Origin: Candidatus Poribacteria bacterium
GTDB lineage: Bacteria; Poribacteria; WGA-4E; WGA-3G
DNA: 64,000 bases
Direction of reading: 5' to 3'
Assembly: GCA_022827185.1 (NCBI GenBank)
Contig: JAJDTM010000055.1
Location: forward strand, 95,247-159,246
Part shown: one piece after another, positions 32,952-41,794 of the stretch
How the letters are laid out: the number at the start of each line of letters is the position of its first letter
Position numbering within the stretch: the first letter of the stretch is position 1
Notes under the pieces: model-generated
Seen by the model: the letters and a program-made list of their open reading frames with translations, nothing else
Told to the model about the DNA's origin: nothing
Database searches by the model: none
Made by a program: the position numbers and the translations under genes

Positions 32952-33515
32952 TTATTGTGGGTTTCCTTGGTGATCCAGGGCGGGGTTAACCTCGTTTTTA
33001 ACAGGCTTAATCGTCCGAAGGTACGCCCAAATCGCTTTCAAATCTTCATCGTTCATTTGCGCATAGTGTTTTACCGGCATAGGCGGCAAAATCTTCCGGT
33101 TGCTTTCCACACCTTGATGCCGTCCAGTGCGCATCGCTTTGATGAACATCTCTTCCGTCCATTCGCCTAACCCCGTCTCTTTGTCGGGGGTCAAGTTTGA
33201 GGCGAAACTGGTTCCAAACGCACCTGAGAAGGCACTGAGCTGTGGAGCAGTTACGATAAAAATGCCCTCTCGGATCATACGGAAATTATAACGCGGGGAA
33301 GGCTGACCAGCCGGATGTCCAGCGAGGTACATATTCATGTCATAGTCAGCACGAACGCGCGGCGTATGACAATACCCACACGCACCAACTGCGTCTACGA
33401 GATATTTGCCACGCTGCACCATATCGCTTTGACTCTCGACAGCGCGGATGTTCAGCGCAATAACGGCACCTACAAAGAGTGCCACCACACAAAAGATTAA
33501 GAGATTTCGATGCAT
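32952..33515 (-). CDS. Membrane-anchored c-type cytochrome
   Basis: 187 residues from ATG 33515 (MHRNLLIFCVV); AAGGAG lies 12 bp upstream. An N-terminal signal anchor (4-22) precedes one haem-binding motif, CGYCH (around residue 49), with a likely axial Met in PPMPVKHYAQM near residue 150. The pattern RGKYLVDAVGACGYCHTPR and the C-terminal DDLKAIWAYLRTIKP are those of class I cytochromes serving alcohol or sugar dehydrogenases. It lies 30 bp upstream of the Gfo/Idh/MocA gene and may accept electrons from a periplasmic dehydrogenase (inference). Confidence 0.85.
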   Translation of the reverse strand: MHRNLLIFCVVALFVGAVIALNIRAVESQSDMVQRGKYLVDAVGACGYCHTPRVRADYDMNMYLAGHPAGQPSPRYNFRMIREGIFIVTAPQLSAFSGAFGTSFASNLTPDKETGLGEWTEEMFIKAMRTGRHQGVESNRKILPPMPVKHYAQMNDEDLKAIWAYLRTIKPVKNEVNPALDHQGNPQ

Positions 33516-33599
33516 TTCCAATAAGTTCTCCTTAGATTCAAAACTCCGACTCAATTTAGCACATCGCGCAAATAGATGCAATAGAAATTACGCGAAAAA

Positions 33600-33620
33600 G
33601 GCGCGGTTTCAAACCGCGCC
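33600..33620. terminator. Perfect GGCGCGGTTT palindrome, terminator-like
   Basis: GGCGCGGTTT, one central base, then the exact complement: 10-bp GC-rich arms. On the - strand it lies just after the TonB-receptor stop and could terminate that transcript. No T-run follows, and a similar core occurs in the element at 40602, so it may be a dispersed repeat. Confidence 0.5.
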
Positions 33621-33657
33621 TACAGTTCCAATCTTTTCAGCAACTATGTCACCTATC

Positions 33658-36450
33658 CTAAAAACGATAGGATAACTTCGCGTAGTAAAGTCCACCGTTG
33701 AAACCGAAGGGTGCCGACCTTCGCGAATACGTGAACACACCCGGGGAGTCAACAATGACATGACCCCTGCTGTCCGTTAAAGTACCACCGCGTGACTGAC
33801 CAATCTCGTTCAGATCAGGCATCTGATCAAACAGATTGTTCGCACCGATGGTCAACGAAAGCCCTTCGTTCAGTTGATAATTGCTCTGGATGTCAGTGAG
33901 CCATTTTCCGCCGTAGGTCTGACGTGCAGGATCGTCACCGCTTCCCTCCTGAACAGTGTAGCTGCCGAAGTAGCGCAAGGCACCGCCGATAGTGAGATCA
34001 CCCATCATGTAATCCGCGCTGATATTAACGCGGGTGTTCGGCTGCCACTCCTCAATCATAGAGCGTTCCTGTGACGGGAAGAGCGTATCCTCACGTCCAA
34101 GGAGGATTGCCGGGGCATCCACGTCACCAATAACTTCGGTATCCGCCCACGTCAACGCAGCTCTCAAATTAAGCAAAGATTCATTGTCAAAGGCATAGAG
34201 GTAGCCGGCAGCAACATCAACGCCTTGTGTGCGTGTCTGGGCAACGTTCGTGAACACCTGCGCGCTACTCGCACCTGCTGCAGCTAATTCGGTTATATCA
34301 TCAGCACTGAAACTACCACTCAAGACGATCCGATCGTCGATTTGAATCAGGAATCCATCAACCGTGAACCACAGTTTTTCGAGCGGTTTCAACACGAAAC
34401 CACCGGAAACGTTGAATGCGGTCTCCTCTTTCAACTCAGGAATACCGAGCGCACGTGCCGCATCACTGTCATTTCTGAATGTACCGACTTCAAGTGCTAT
34501 CAGTTCCTCTGTATTTCCGTCCTTATCAAGATCGTCGGCATCTACTTTGAATTGTGTGCTGATATTGTTGAAGTAGAGTTGTTGCAGTGAAGGGGCACGG
34601 AAACCCGTACTCCCTGCAGCACGGACCGCAACCTGTTTCGTCAGATCATACCGAGCCGTCGCTTTTCCTGTAACAGTCGCACCGAAGTCGCTATACTGCT
34701 CACCACGCACCGCTGCACCGACGAGGAGTCCCGTTCCGGGTTGTCCACTCAGATAAGATTCAAAGTCTGCGTAACCTGCGATGTTGGTTCGACTTTCGTC
34801 CACTGCGTTGTCGGGTCGGAAGCCAGGAAAAACTTGGATACCGCCAGCAGCATCACCTACACCGAGTCCCGCATTAATCCATGAGAGCGGTTCACCCGCA
34901 TGGATGCCATAACCTTCCCTACGGAATTCGACACCACCCGCAAGGTTGATAAGCGACGATTGATAGTCCAACGGATACGTGACATCTAAGTTGAACGCCG
35001 TTTGCGAAAGTTCAAAACCACCAGCATCTGCCGACGTTGGACTGCTCGGACCATAAGACGCATTCAGCGAATTTGAAATGAAAAAGTCAAATGTATTCAA
35101 TCCGTGATTGACACTGACATCGACGTTCAAGTCAGTTGTTTCATGCGTCCATGCCATACCTAAAGCGAGGGAGGTATCCCCAATGTCCGTGTTAATTTCG
35201 GGTAAGAATCCGTCTGGATAAATTTCGGTAACCGTTCGTGACGCTTGGTTCGCTCTACGATAGAAACCCGCGCTGTTGTTTTGGCGCGTCGAGTGCCCAC
35301 CAAAAGAGTAGAGTTCTAAACCCGCCGCTAACGGGAGTCCGAAGTTGTAAAATCCGACTTTTTGGGACGAATCGGCATCCCCAATTCGGAAATTTTGCCG
35401 TTCAAAAGTGTATTCGCGAGCGTCAAACCACACCGGTTTTTCTGACACAGTGCCATCGTCGTTTTCGATCTCAAGCACATGGTCCGCCGGTCTGCCTTGA
35501 TCTACGTCCACCCAATCATATTGTTGTGTACCGGTGAGTCCCGCACGGTTCGTACGGTATCTGTCACGCCATTCGGCGGTGAGATTCAGGAAACCGGATT
35601 CACCGACTTTCATACCGTAGTTAGCGTTACCGTTCCATGTATCGCCATCGCCTTCGTAGGTTTGTCCCCAATAGAGGTCAGCATTGCCTGTATCCACATC
35701 ATCTTTGAGCACAATGTTGATAACACCCGCAATAGCATCGGAACCATACTGTGCAGCCGCACCATCGCGTAGCACTTCAATCCGTTCTATCGCCGCTGAC
35801 GGAATCGCATTGAAGTCTGTGCCAGCAGTTCCACGTCCCACCGATGTATTAACGTGCAGCAATGCACTCTTGTGGCGACGTTTGCCGTTGACAAGCACAA
35901 GCGTTTGGTCGGGGCCCAAGCCACGCAGCGTTGCGGGACGTAGGGCATCTGTACCATCACTAATCGTTGAACTTGAGAAATTGAAGGAAGGGACTAACAT
36001 CTGAAGGACACGACCCGTCTCAGATTGACCCGTCAAGCTGAGATGTTCTCTGTTAACCACTTCTATCGGCACCGGTGCCTGCAGTGCTCTTCTGCCTATA
36101 CTACGGGTCCCTACTACTACTACCGCTTCAACGGTTTGGATCGGCGCAAGGACCACCGTCACTTCGGTCTGTCCAGCAGTTGTATTAAGCCGTTTACTCG
36201 AAAATCCAATTGCTATTACGCTCAGTGGCTGCGCACCTGCCACGTCGCTAAACATAGCGTTTCCAGATGCATCTGTCGTCTCTTCTTGGGTTCCAATTTG
36301 CACTTTTGCTTCTGGAATGGCATTTCCGTTCTGATCTTGGACAACTACCTTAAGTGCCTCGGCACTGGCAGCCATCGGTATCGCTGATACAATTCCCAAT
36401 AAAATTGCTATAACACACCAAAAATACCGTTTATTATCTGAAATTGCCAT
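33658..36450 (-). CDS. TonB-dependent outer-membrane receptor with CarboxypepD_reg-like domain
   Basis: 930 residues. Signal peptide (about 8-30). Next is an N-terminal carboxypeptidase-regulatory-like beta-domain (LKVVVQDQNGNAIPEAKVQIG, to about 105). Then a TonB-box-like stretch EAVVVVGTR, and the plug domain with RPATLRGLGPDQTLVLVNGKR and IERIEVLRDGAAAQYGSDA. A long beta-barrel follows, ending in the outer-membrane signature YAKLSYRF. Known: energised uptake of large nutrients, often oligosaccharides or metal chelates. The substrate is unknown. The gene is followed, after the palindrome, by the cytochrome and dehydrogenase cluster on the same strand, which suggests uptake coupled to catabolism (inference). 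Confidence 0.92.
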   Translation of the reverse strand: MAISDNKRYFWCVIAILLGIVSAIPMAASAEALKVVVQDQNGNAIPEAKVQIGTQEETTDASGNAMFSDVAGAQPLSVIAIGFSSKRLNTTAGQTEVTVVLAPIQTVEAVVVVGTRSIGRRALQAPVPIEVVNREHLSLTGQSETGRVLQMLVPSFNFSSSTISDGTDALRPATLRGLGPDQTLVLVNGKRRHKSALLHVNTSVGRGTAGTDFNAIPSAAIERIEVLRDGAAAQYGSDAIAGVINIVLKDDVDTGNADLYWGQTYEGDGDTWNGNANYGMKVGESGFLNLTAEWRDRYRTNRAGLTGTQQYDWVDVDQGRPADHVLEIENDDGTVSEKPVWFDAREYTFERQNFRIGDADSSQKVGFYNFGLPLAAGLELYSFGGHSTRQNNSAGFYRRANQASRTVTEIYPDGFLPEINTDIGDTSLALGMAWTHETTDLNVDVSVNHGLNTFDFFISNSLNASYGPSSPTSADAGGFELSQTAFNLDVTYPLDYQSSLINLAGGVEFRREGYGIHAGEPLSWINAGLGVGDAAGGIQVFPGFRPDNAVDESRTNIAGYADFESYLSGQPGTGLLVGAAVRGEQYSDFGATVTGKATARYDLTKQVAVRAAGSTGFRAPSLQQLYFNNISTQFKVDADDLDKDGNTEELIALEVGTFRNDSDAARALGIPELKEETAFNVSGGFVLKPLEKLWFTVDGFLIQIDDRIVLSGSFSADDITELAAAGASSAQVFTNVAQTRTQGVDVAAGYLYAFDNESLLNLRAALTWADTEVIGDVDAPAILLGREDTLFPSQERSMIEEWQPNTRVNISADYMMGDLTIGGALRYFGSYTVQEGSGDDPARQTYGGKWLTDIQSNYQLNEGLSLTIGANNLFDQMPDLNEIGQSRGGTLTDSRGHVIVDSPGVFTYSRRSAPFGFNGGLYYAKLSYRF

Positions 36451-36492
36451 TTGATTAATCCATCCTCCTACGTCGAAATAGCATAGCAGATG

Positions 36493-36519
36493 ATAACCAT
36501 CTACAATACCTATGGTTAT
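36493..36519. promoter_or_regulatory. Inverted repeat ATAACCAT-N11-ATGGTTAT, operator-like
   Basis: Perfect 8-bp arms around an 11-bp centre, 43-69 bp upstream of the TonB-receptor ATG (- strand). The size and position fit a dimeric regulator site. No regulator gene is adjacent. The rest of the 36451-36687 gap is AT-rich with no gene seen. Confidence 0.4.
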
Positions 36520-36687
36520 TCCTACCTATCAATACGCTTTAATTATGCATTATTTTTCTTCAAAAATGCAAATTAAAGCTGGAAAATAACATAGGGAATC
36601 ACTTTTTTTAACAACAAACTCTGTTTTTATGCTAAAATGAGTATAAGATGCAATAACTTTTAACGCTGATAGAAAACCTCGCAAGAA

Positions 36688-38286
36688 ATGCTGAACTACC
36701 CATTGACGCTCACGCAGATTATAGAACATGCACACCGGATACACGGGGATAAGCAGGTGATCACATCGCTTCCCGATGGCACGCTGCACCGTCATAACTA
36801 TACTGCGTTATACAAACGTGTGAAGCGATTGGCGAACGCTATCACCCGGTTCGGTATTCAGCGCGGTGACAGAGTCGCAACTTATGCTGCCAACACCTAT
36901 CAGCATTTAGAACTTTACTATGCGGTGCCGTGTATCGGTGCTGTACTTCATCCACTCAATGTTCGCCTCTCCCCTGTACAATTGGCACAAATTATCCATG
37001 AGGCAGAGGACAAACTGATCTTTGTTGATAGCACTTTTACAGCGCAATTTAAGGCGTTAGAAAGTAAAATTGAATGTAATCAAGTTATCAACTTTGATCC
37101 GATGTTCGCGGATGCTGATACGCTTTATGAGCAACTAATCTCTGAGGCTGCACCCGCATATACATGGGATATCCGAGATGAAAACTGGGCGATGGGACTC
37201 TGTTATACCAGCGGAACACAAGGTGAACCGCGGGGAGTCCTCTACACGCACCGCTCCATGTTTCTCCACACGCTGGCGGCGAATCAAGCCGATGTCTTCG
37301 GATTGACAGAAGCAGATGTCGTCCTGCCGCTCGTCCCGATGTTCCATGCCATGGCATGGGGACTGCCTTACGCAAGTATGTTTGCCGGGGCAGATATAGT
37401 GCTGTCCAGTGCCAAACCGGCGTGTATTGCTACTCTCATTGCTGAAACGGGGGTCACCGTCGCTGCAGGCGTACCGACAATCTGGGCAGATGCCTACACC
37501 GAATTACGCAACAGGAAACAGGATATTTCCACATTGAGGCGATTAATAGTCGGCGGAGAAGCGATGCCATTCTCCCTCATTGAAGCCTACGAAAACGAAC
37601 TCGGCGTTGAGGTCTGCCACGCTTGGGGAATGACAGAGATGTCCCCGACGGGAACGTTATCAAAACTGAGTGGTTCGCACCGGAAGTTGTCGGATGCTGA
37701 AAAATGGCGAATTAAGGCAAAACAGGGGAGACCGGTACCGGGTGTTGAACTCCGACTTGCAGCTGAAACGCCTAACGGTTTCACAGAACTTCCGTGGGAT
37801 GGCAAAACAAGCGGGGAACTACAAGTACGAAGTCCTTGGACAGCCAATAGCTACTATAAAGTTGAACCCACTGCGGAACACTTCACAACCGACAAATGGT
37901 TACGCACGGGCGATATCGCTACCATTGACGCGAACGGCTACATGCAAATTGTTGACCGAGCGAAGGCACTCATCCGAAGCGGTGGTGAGTCTATTTCAAG
38001 TGCCGCTTTAGAGACAGCACTCCTGAAACACCCCGATGTCTGTGAAGCAGCGGTTGTCGGCATGCCCGACGAGAAATGGGGGGAACGACCCGTCGCTGTT
38101 GTTGTACTCACAGAACAAGCGGACGAAAACATCTCGGATATCCTCAAACACCAGCTCACATCTGAATTCCCTAAGTTCTGGATTCCAGATAAATTTGTCT
38201 TTGTTGATGAAATCCCGAAAACGAGCGTTGGTAAATCCGATAAACGCGCTATTCTTCAGATGTTCGCACCAATCGTAAGAGAATAG
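36688..38286 (+). CDS. AMP-dependent fatty-acid--CoA ligase
   Basis: 532 residues, the usual length. The ANL-family motifs are complete: P-loop YTSGTQGEPRGVLYTHRS (~170-187), GWG-type AWGMTEMSPTG (~312), TGDIATIDANGYMQIVDRAK (~409-428), hinge after RAKALIRSGGESISS and catalytic Lys in KTSVGKSDKR near the C-terminus. The overall pattern resembles medium/long-chain acyl-CoA synthetases (AlkK type). Known: acyl-AMP then acyl-CoA formation. It is transcribed divergently from the TonB receptor and 40 bp upstream of a zinc alcohol dehydrogenase. Confidence 0.9.
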   Translation: MLNYPLTLTQIIEHAHRIHGDKQVITSLPDGTLHRHNYTALYKRVKRLANAITRFGIQRGDRVATYAANTYQHLELYYAVPCIGAVLHPLNVRLSPVQLAQIIHEAEDKLIFVDSTFTAQFKALESKIECNQVINFDPMFADADTLYEQLISEAAPAYTWDIRDENWAMGLCYTSGTQGEPRGVLYTHRSMFLHTLAANQADVFGLTEADVVLPLVPMFHAMAWGLPYASMFAGADIVLSSAKPACIATLIAETGVTVAAGVPTIWADAYTELRNRKQDISTLRRLIVGGEAMPFSLIEAYENELGVEVCHAWGMTEMSPTGTLSKLSGSHRKLSDAEKWRIKAKQGRPVPGVELRLAAETPNGFTELPWDGKTSGELQVRSPWTANSYYKVEPTAEHFTTDKWLRTGDIATIDANGYMQIVDRAKALIRSGGESISSAALETALLKHPDVCEAAVVGMPDEKWGERPVAVVVLTEQADENISDILKHQLTSEFPKFWIPDKFVFVDEIPKTSVGKSDKRAILQMFAPIVRE

Positions 38287-38325
38287 CCTGAGGGCCCTAC
38301 ACCTCGCACCCCAAAGGAGAATCTC

Positions 38326-39363
38326 ATGAAAATGAAAGCCGCTATCTATACTGGTATTGAACAAATTGCCATCCGTGAAGTTGAGCGGGACGAACCGCCC
38401 CCAGGCTTTGTACTCGTTGACACCAAGCAGACTGGCATCTGTGGCAGCGACCTCCACAGTTATTTCGGGCATTGGGGGCAATCGCATGAACACGCCGCGG
38501 GTCATGAAACATGTGGAGTGGTCGTAGCTCTCGGTGATGGCGTAACAAAATTTGATATCGGAGATAAAGTCGCCGTAGAATGTTTTTCCCACTGCGGTAC
38601 GTGCAAATATTGTGAGACGGGGCAGTATAACCTCTGCTTCAATAGAGCCTGGATCTCCCCGAACATGCACGCCGGATTCGCTGAATACACGGCGACACAT
38701 CATTCAGGACTCTTTAAATTACCGAAACAGATGACTTATGAACAGGGCGCACTCGTTGAACCGCTCGCTGTCTCACACCGCGCCATCGCGCGTTCGGGTG
38801 CCAACTCCCGAGACACAGTCGCTATTATCGGCGGTGGCACCATCGGACAGTTCTGTTTAGCAGACGCAGTTGCCGCCGGTGTTAAAGAGACCTTGATTAC
38901 TGTTAAATACGAACAGCAGGTGGAGTTAGCAAAAGCACTCGGTGCAGATCACATTGTCAACGTTGGCGATACCGATGTTCAAGAATATGTCAAGGATGTC
39001 ACTAACGGCATCGGTTTTGACGCAGTCATCGAAACGGTGGGCGGCGCAGAGAACTTCAACACCGCAACAACTGTCGTTCGGAAACAGGGCACTGTCGTTC
39101 TTGTTGCAGGATATTACAAACCCCTTGAAGTGAATCTTTCTACCATCGTCTGGTCAGAGGCATCCATTACAGGGTCTAATTGTTACGGCTATAGTGGAAT
39201 GGAGACAGACTTTGAAGCAGCGATTGAACTCATAGATTCTGGCAAGGTCGACGCCACAAAACTGGTGACGCACTACTATCCGCTTGAAGAAATCAGCGAA
39301 GCCTTCCGTGTATCTGCTGATAAAACCTCCGGCGCGATTAAGGTACACGTCTGTCAGGACTAA
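38326..39363 (+). CDS. Zinc-dependent medium-chain alcohol/polyol dehydrogenase
   Basis: 345 residues. Catalytic zinc ligands: Cys in TGICGSDLH and His-Glu in AAGHETCG. The structural zinc Cys cluster is complete (HCGTCKYCETGQYNLC). NAD-binding loop IIGGGTIGQFC. AAAGGAGA lies 7 bp upstream of the ATG. The family includes threonine, sorbitol and L-idonate dehydrogenases; the exact substrate is not clear. It follows the acyl-CoA ligase closely and may form an operon with it. The stop is followed by the repeat block at 39379. Confidence 0.9.
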   Translation: MKMKAAIYTGIEQIAIREVERDEPPPGFVLVDTKQTGICGSDLHSYFGHWGQSHEHAAGHETCGVVVALGDGVTKFDIGDKVAVECFSHCGTCKYCETGQYNLCFNRAWISPNMHAGFAEYTATHHSGLFKLPKQMTYEQGALVEPLAVSHRAIARSGANSRDTVAIIGGGTIGQFCLADAVAAGVKETLITVKYEQQVELAKALGADHIVNVGDTDVQEYVKDVTNGIGFDAVIETVGGAENFNTATTVVRKQGTVVLVAGYYKPLEVNLSTIVWSEASITGSNCYGYSGMETDFEAAIELIDSGKVDATKLVTHYYPLEEISEAFRVSADKTSGAIKVHVCQD

Positions 39364-39378
39364 CCCCTCCGTCGGTGA

Positions 39379-39580
39379 CGTTTGCTCTGAAAGTCCCCCT
39401 GATAAGGGGGATTTAGGGGGTTTCTTTGCTCTGAAAGTCCCCCTGATAAGGGGCGGGGAATGCCCATGAGGCATTCATACCCGGTGAATGCCCATAAGGC
39501 ATTCATACCGTTGATTCTGATTCTTTAGGGGGTTGACTTTGCCTTGAGAATGTCCAAGTAATTCTAAAATCTACCATAGT
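39379..39580. repeat. Compound block of CCCCCTGATAAGGGG and GAATGCC/GGCATTC repeats
   Basis: Two AAAGTCCCCCTGATAAGGGG modules, then two GAATGCCCAT-RAGGCATTC hairpins, then TTCTTTAGGGGGTTGACTT and the ACCATAGTTT end that is shared with 6163-6300. Further downstream (39581-39660) come two copies of a CCTCTTTGTAGCATA sequence and an ATTCAGAC/GTCTGAAT inverted repeat. No gene is seen in 39364-39861. Confidence 0.75.
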
Positions 39581-39707
39581 TTGTGCCTCTTTGTAGCATA
39601 GGCTGTTAGCCTGTGCCTCTTTTGTAGCATAACCTTTTAGTTGGGTTTCCAGTCTGAATGTCTGTTATAGGCATTCAGACTGTTTGAGAGTGCCCAATTA
39701 ATTTAAT

Positions 39708-39736
39708 TTGACACCTGAGTGAAAATAAGATATAAT
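39708..39736 (+). promoter_or_regulatory. Perfect-consensus sigma-70 promoter
   Basis: TTGACA, 17 bp, TATAAT, with both hexamers and the spacing ideal. The predicted start is near 39743, giving a ~120-nt leader before the PhyH gene at 39862. The leader holds an AACCCA/TGGGTT-type inverted repeat (39797-39819: ACCCAAC, then GGGTTATGTT). Confidence 0.75.
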
Positions 39737-39861
39737 CCGTCATATTAAGGTGTAATATTAACCGTTGGTAAATATATAGTTGGCTTGATAACGACCCAAC
39801 ATGATTAAATGGGTTATGTTGCTTAGGCATCAACTTAGGTTAGAATAAAAGGATTCATACC

Positions 39862-40587
39862 ATGCAAAACGGAAACCATACACTGAACACTAAAGAGAGG
39901 GAACAGTTTTGGAGACACGGTTATCTCGGTCCTTACACACTCTGTAGTCCCGAAGATATGCTCAACATGCAACCGGAAATTGAAAAAGTGCTTGAGACCG
40001 ATGCACCGGATCACAAAAATAGGGTGCACAACCGCCACCTTGATTCTTCCCTAATTCATGAACTTGCCACGCACCCTTCTATCGTCAAACGGATGGCATC
40101 TCTTTATGGACCAGACCTTATACTCTGGCGGACAAACTTTTTCGTCAAAGAACCCGGAGCAAAGGAAATTCCGTGGCACCAAGATTTCAACTATTGGCCC
40201 CTTGAACCCCCCATTATTATTTCAGCATGGATTGCTGTTGATTCGGCGACTTTAGAAAATAGCTGCCTCCAGATTGTCCCCGGTTCACACCGCAAAGTGA
40301 TACCGCACGTGAAAGCGACATCCGATATGGCGTTCAACCAAATGGGCGACCTCGGATTCGTTGATACAACCAATGTCGTCAACTTGGAAATGCAACCCGG
40401 GGAATTCGTCCTCTTTAATGAGCGCACCTTACATCACTCGGAGGCGAATCGCTCTGACAAACGACGCATCGGATTGGCGGTCCGCGTCATCCTGCCTATC
40501 GTTAAAGTTTTCGATTGGGACGCACCGCAACACGAACTCATTGTCATCCATGGTGAAGATCCCGTTCAATTCAATAAGAGAGGTTAA
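39862..40587 (+). CDS. Phytanoyl-CoA dioxygenase (PhyH) family protein
   Basis: 241 residues. Iron ligands His106-x-Asp108 in PWHQDFNYW; distal His in NERTLHHSEANRS; 2-oxoglutarate Arg in DKRRIGLAVR. The PGSHRKVIPHVK strand follows the family pattern. Because the metal-binding Asp is kept, halogenation is unlikely. AAAAGGA lies 9 bp upstream of the ATG. It stands behind the strongest sigma-70 promoter in the window, and a MITE-like element lies between it and the next gene. Confidence 0.88.
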   Translation: MQNGNHTLNTKEREQFWRHGYLGPYTLCSPEDMLNMQPEIEKVLETDAPDHKNRVHNRHLDSSLIHELATHPSIVKRMASLYGPDLILWRTNFFVKEPGAKEIPWHQDFNYWPLEPPIIISAWIAVDSATLENSCLQIVPGSHRKVIPHVKATSDMAFNQMGDLGFVDTTNVVNLEMQPGEFVLFNERTLHHSEANRSDKRRIGLAVRVILPIVKVFDWDAPQHELIVIHGEDPVQFNKRG

Positions 40588-40601
40588 TTATTAACAAGGA
40601 T

Positions 40602-40691
40602 AGAACTTACACAGCCCCCCTTGCAGACGGAGTTTCAAACCCCGCCTGCAGTGCGTGATAGGTAAGCTATCATGGAAAATGCGTAAGTCCT
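40602..40691. repeat. MITE-like element with ACTTAC terminal repeats, different interior
   Basis: 90 bp bounded by AGAACTTACACA and TGCGTAAGTCCT. The interior has a GCAGACGGAGTTT / AAACCCCGCCTGC hairpin instead of the CCCCCTGATAAGGGG module. It shows that the same ends carry different cargo hairpins. It ends 16 bp before the next ATG. Confidence 0.7.
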
Positions 40692-40707
40692 GCAAGGAGG
40701 ACTATTA

Positions 40708-41718
40708 ATGAATCGTCAAATTACCCTCGCCTCCCGGCCCGTAGGGTACCCAAAAGAATCAGATTTCAATGTGGTCGAAGTCCCGATTCCGAAGCCGGAA
40801 GACGGTCAAGTATTAGTGAAAACTATCTACCTCTCCGTTGATCCGTACATGCGAGGGCGGATTAATGCAGCAAAATCTTATGCCGCTAACGTCGAAATCG
40901 ATGAAGTCATGGTCGGCGGCGGTATTGCGCAGGTCGTTGAATCGAGACATCCGAATTTTAGGATTGGTGATATCGTCAACGCGAGTATCGGTTGGCAGGA
41001 ATATGGTGCCACTGCTGGCGATGGATTGCGGAAAATTGATCCAACAATCGCACCGATTTCAACAGGCGCAGGAATTCTCGGTATGCCAGGGTTGACAGCC
41101 TATTTTGGGCTACTTGAAATTGGACAACTTCAAGAATTGGAAACCGTATTTGTCTCCGGTGCCGCTGGTGCCGTCGGCTCCGTCGTCGGACAGATTGCGA
41201 AAATTAAAGGATGTCGGGTCGTCGGATCTGCCGGAACTGATGAAAAAGTTGATTACGTCGTTGATGAACTCGGATTTGATGCGGCTTTTAATTATAAAAA
41301 AGTCTCCGATTATCACACGGAACTCCAGAAACTTCTTCCTGATGGTATTGATGTCTATTTTGACAATGTCGGTGGACAGATCACGGATGCCGTTTTCCCC
41401 AACTTAAGAATCAAGGGACGGGTCGTTATATGTGGACAAATTTCTCAGTATAATTTAGAAAAACCGGAGACAGGCCCACGGTTCCTCTGGCACATGATTA
41501 CCAAACGCGCGAGAATCGAAGGCTTCCTCGTCTCTGAGTACGCTGACCGGCACGCAAAGGCACTCGTTGAGATGGCAGAATGGTTACAACAAGGCAAGCT
41601 GAAATATCACGAAACGATTGAAGAAGGCGGAATTGAGAGCGCGCCCGCAGCCTTCATTAGTATGCTAAAAGGTGGTAATATCGGGAAACAACTCGTCAGG
41701 ATTGCTGACATTGACTAA
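40708..41718 (+). CDS. Zinc-free NADP-dependent MDR oxidoreductase (CurA/LTB4DH-like)
   Basis: 336 residues. The N-terminus has SVDPYMRGRI, diagnostic for the leukotriene-B4 dehydrogenase/CurA branch of medium-chain reductases. No zinc-binding cysteines are present. Cofactor loop: FVSGAAGAVGSVVGQIAK, followed by the Gly-Ser-Ala-Gly-Thr NADP-phosphate site. GFLVSEYADRH is typical of the C-terminal lobe. Known: it reduces alpha,beta-unsaturated ketones or aldehydes. The RBS CAAGGAGG lies 7 bp before the ATG. Confidence 0.9.
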   Translation: MNRQITLASRPVGYPKESDFNVVEVPIPKPEDGQVLVKTIYLSVDPYMRGRINAAKSYAANVEIDEVMVGGGIAQVVESRHPNFRIGDIVNASIGWQEYGATAGDGLRKIDPTIAPISTGAGILGMPGLTAYFGLLEIGQLQELETVFVSGAAGAVGSVVGQIAKIKGCRVVGSAGTDEKVDYVVDELGFDAAFNYKKVSDYHTELQKLLPDGIDVYFDNVGGQITDAVFPNLRIKGRVVICGQISQYNLEKPETGPRFLWHMITKRARIEGFLVSEYADRHAKALVEMAEWLQQGKLKYHETIEEGGIESAPAAFISMLKGGNIGKQLVRIADID

Positions 41719-41794
41719 CGGTGAAAACTGTAATTAATCAACGCACCTTAACCTCGGCTGTTAGTGCAGCTATTTTTGAAATGAGGGCTTTCTA

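Noticed and set aside
38008..38703. 231-codon - strand open frame over the acyl-CoA ligase end and alcohol dehydrogenase start
   Set aside because: Both overlapped genes are well supported by catalytic motifs; the antisense frame has none.
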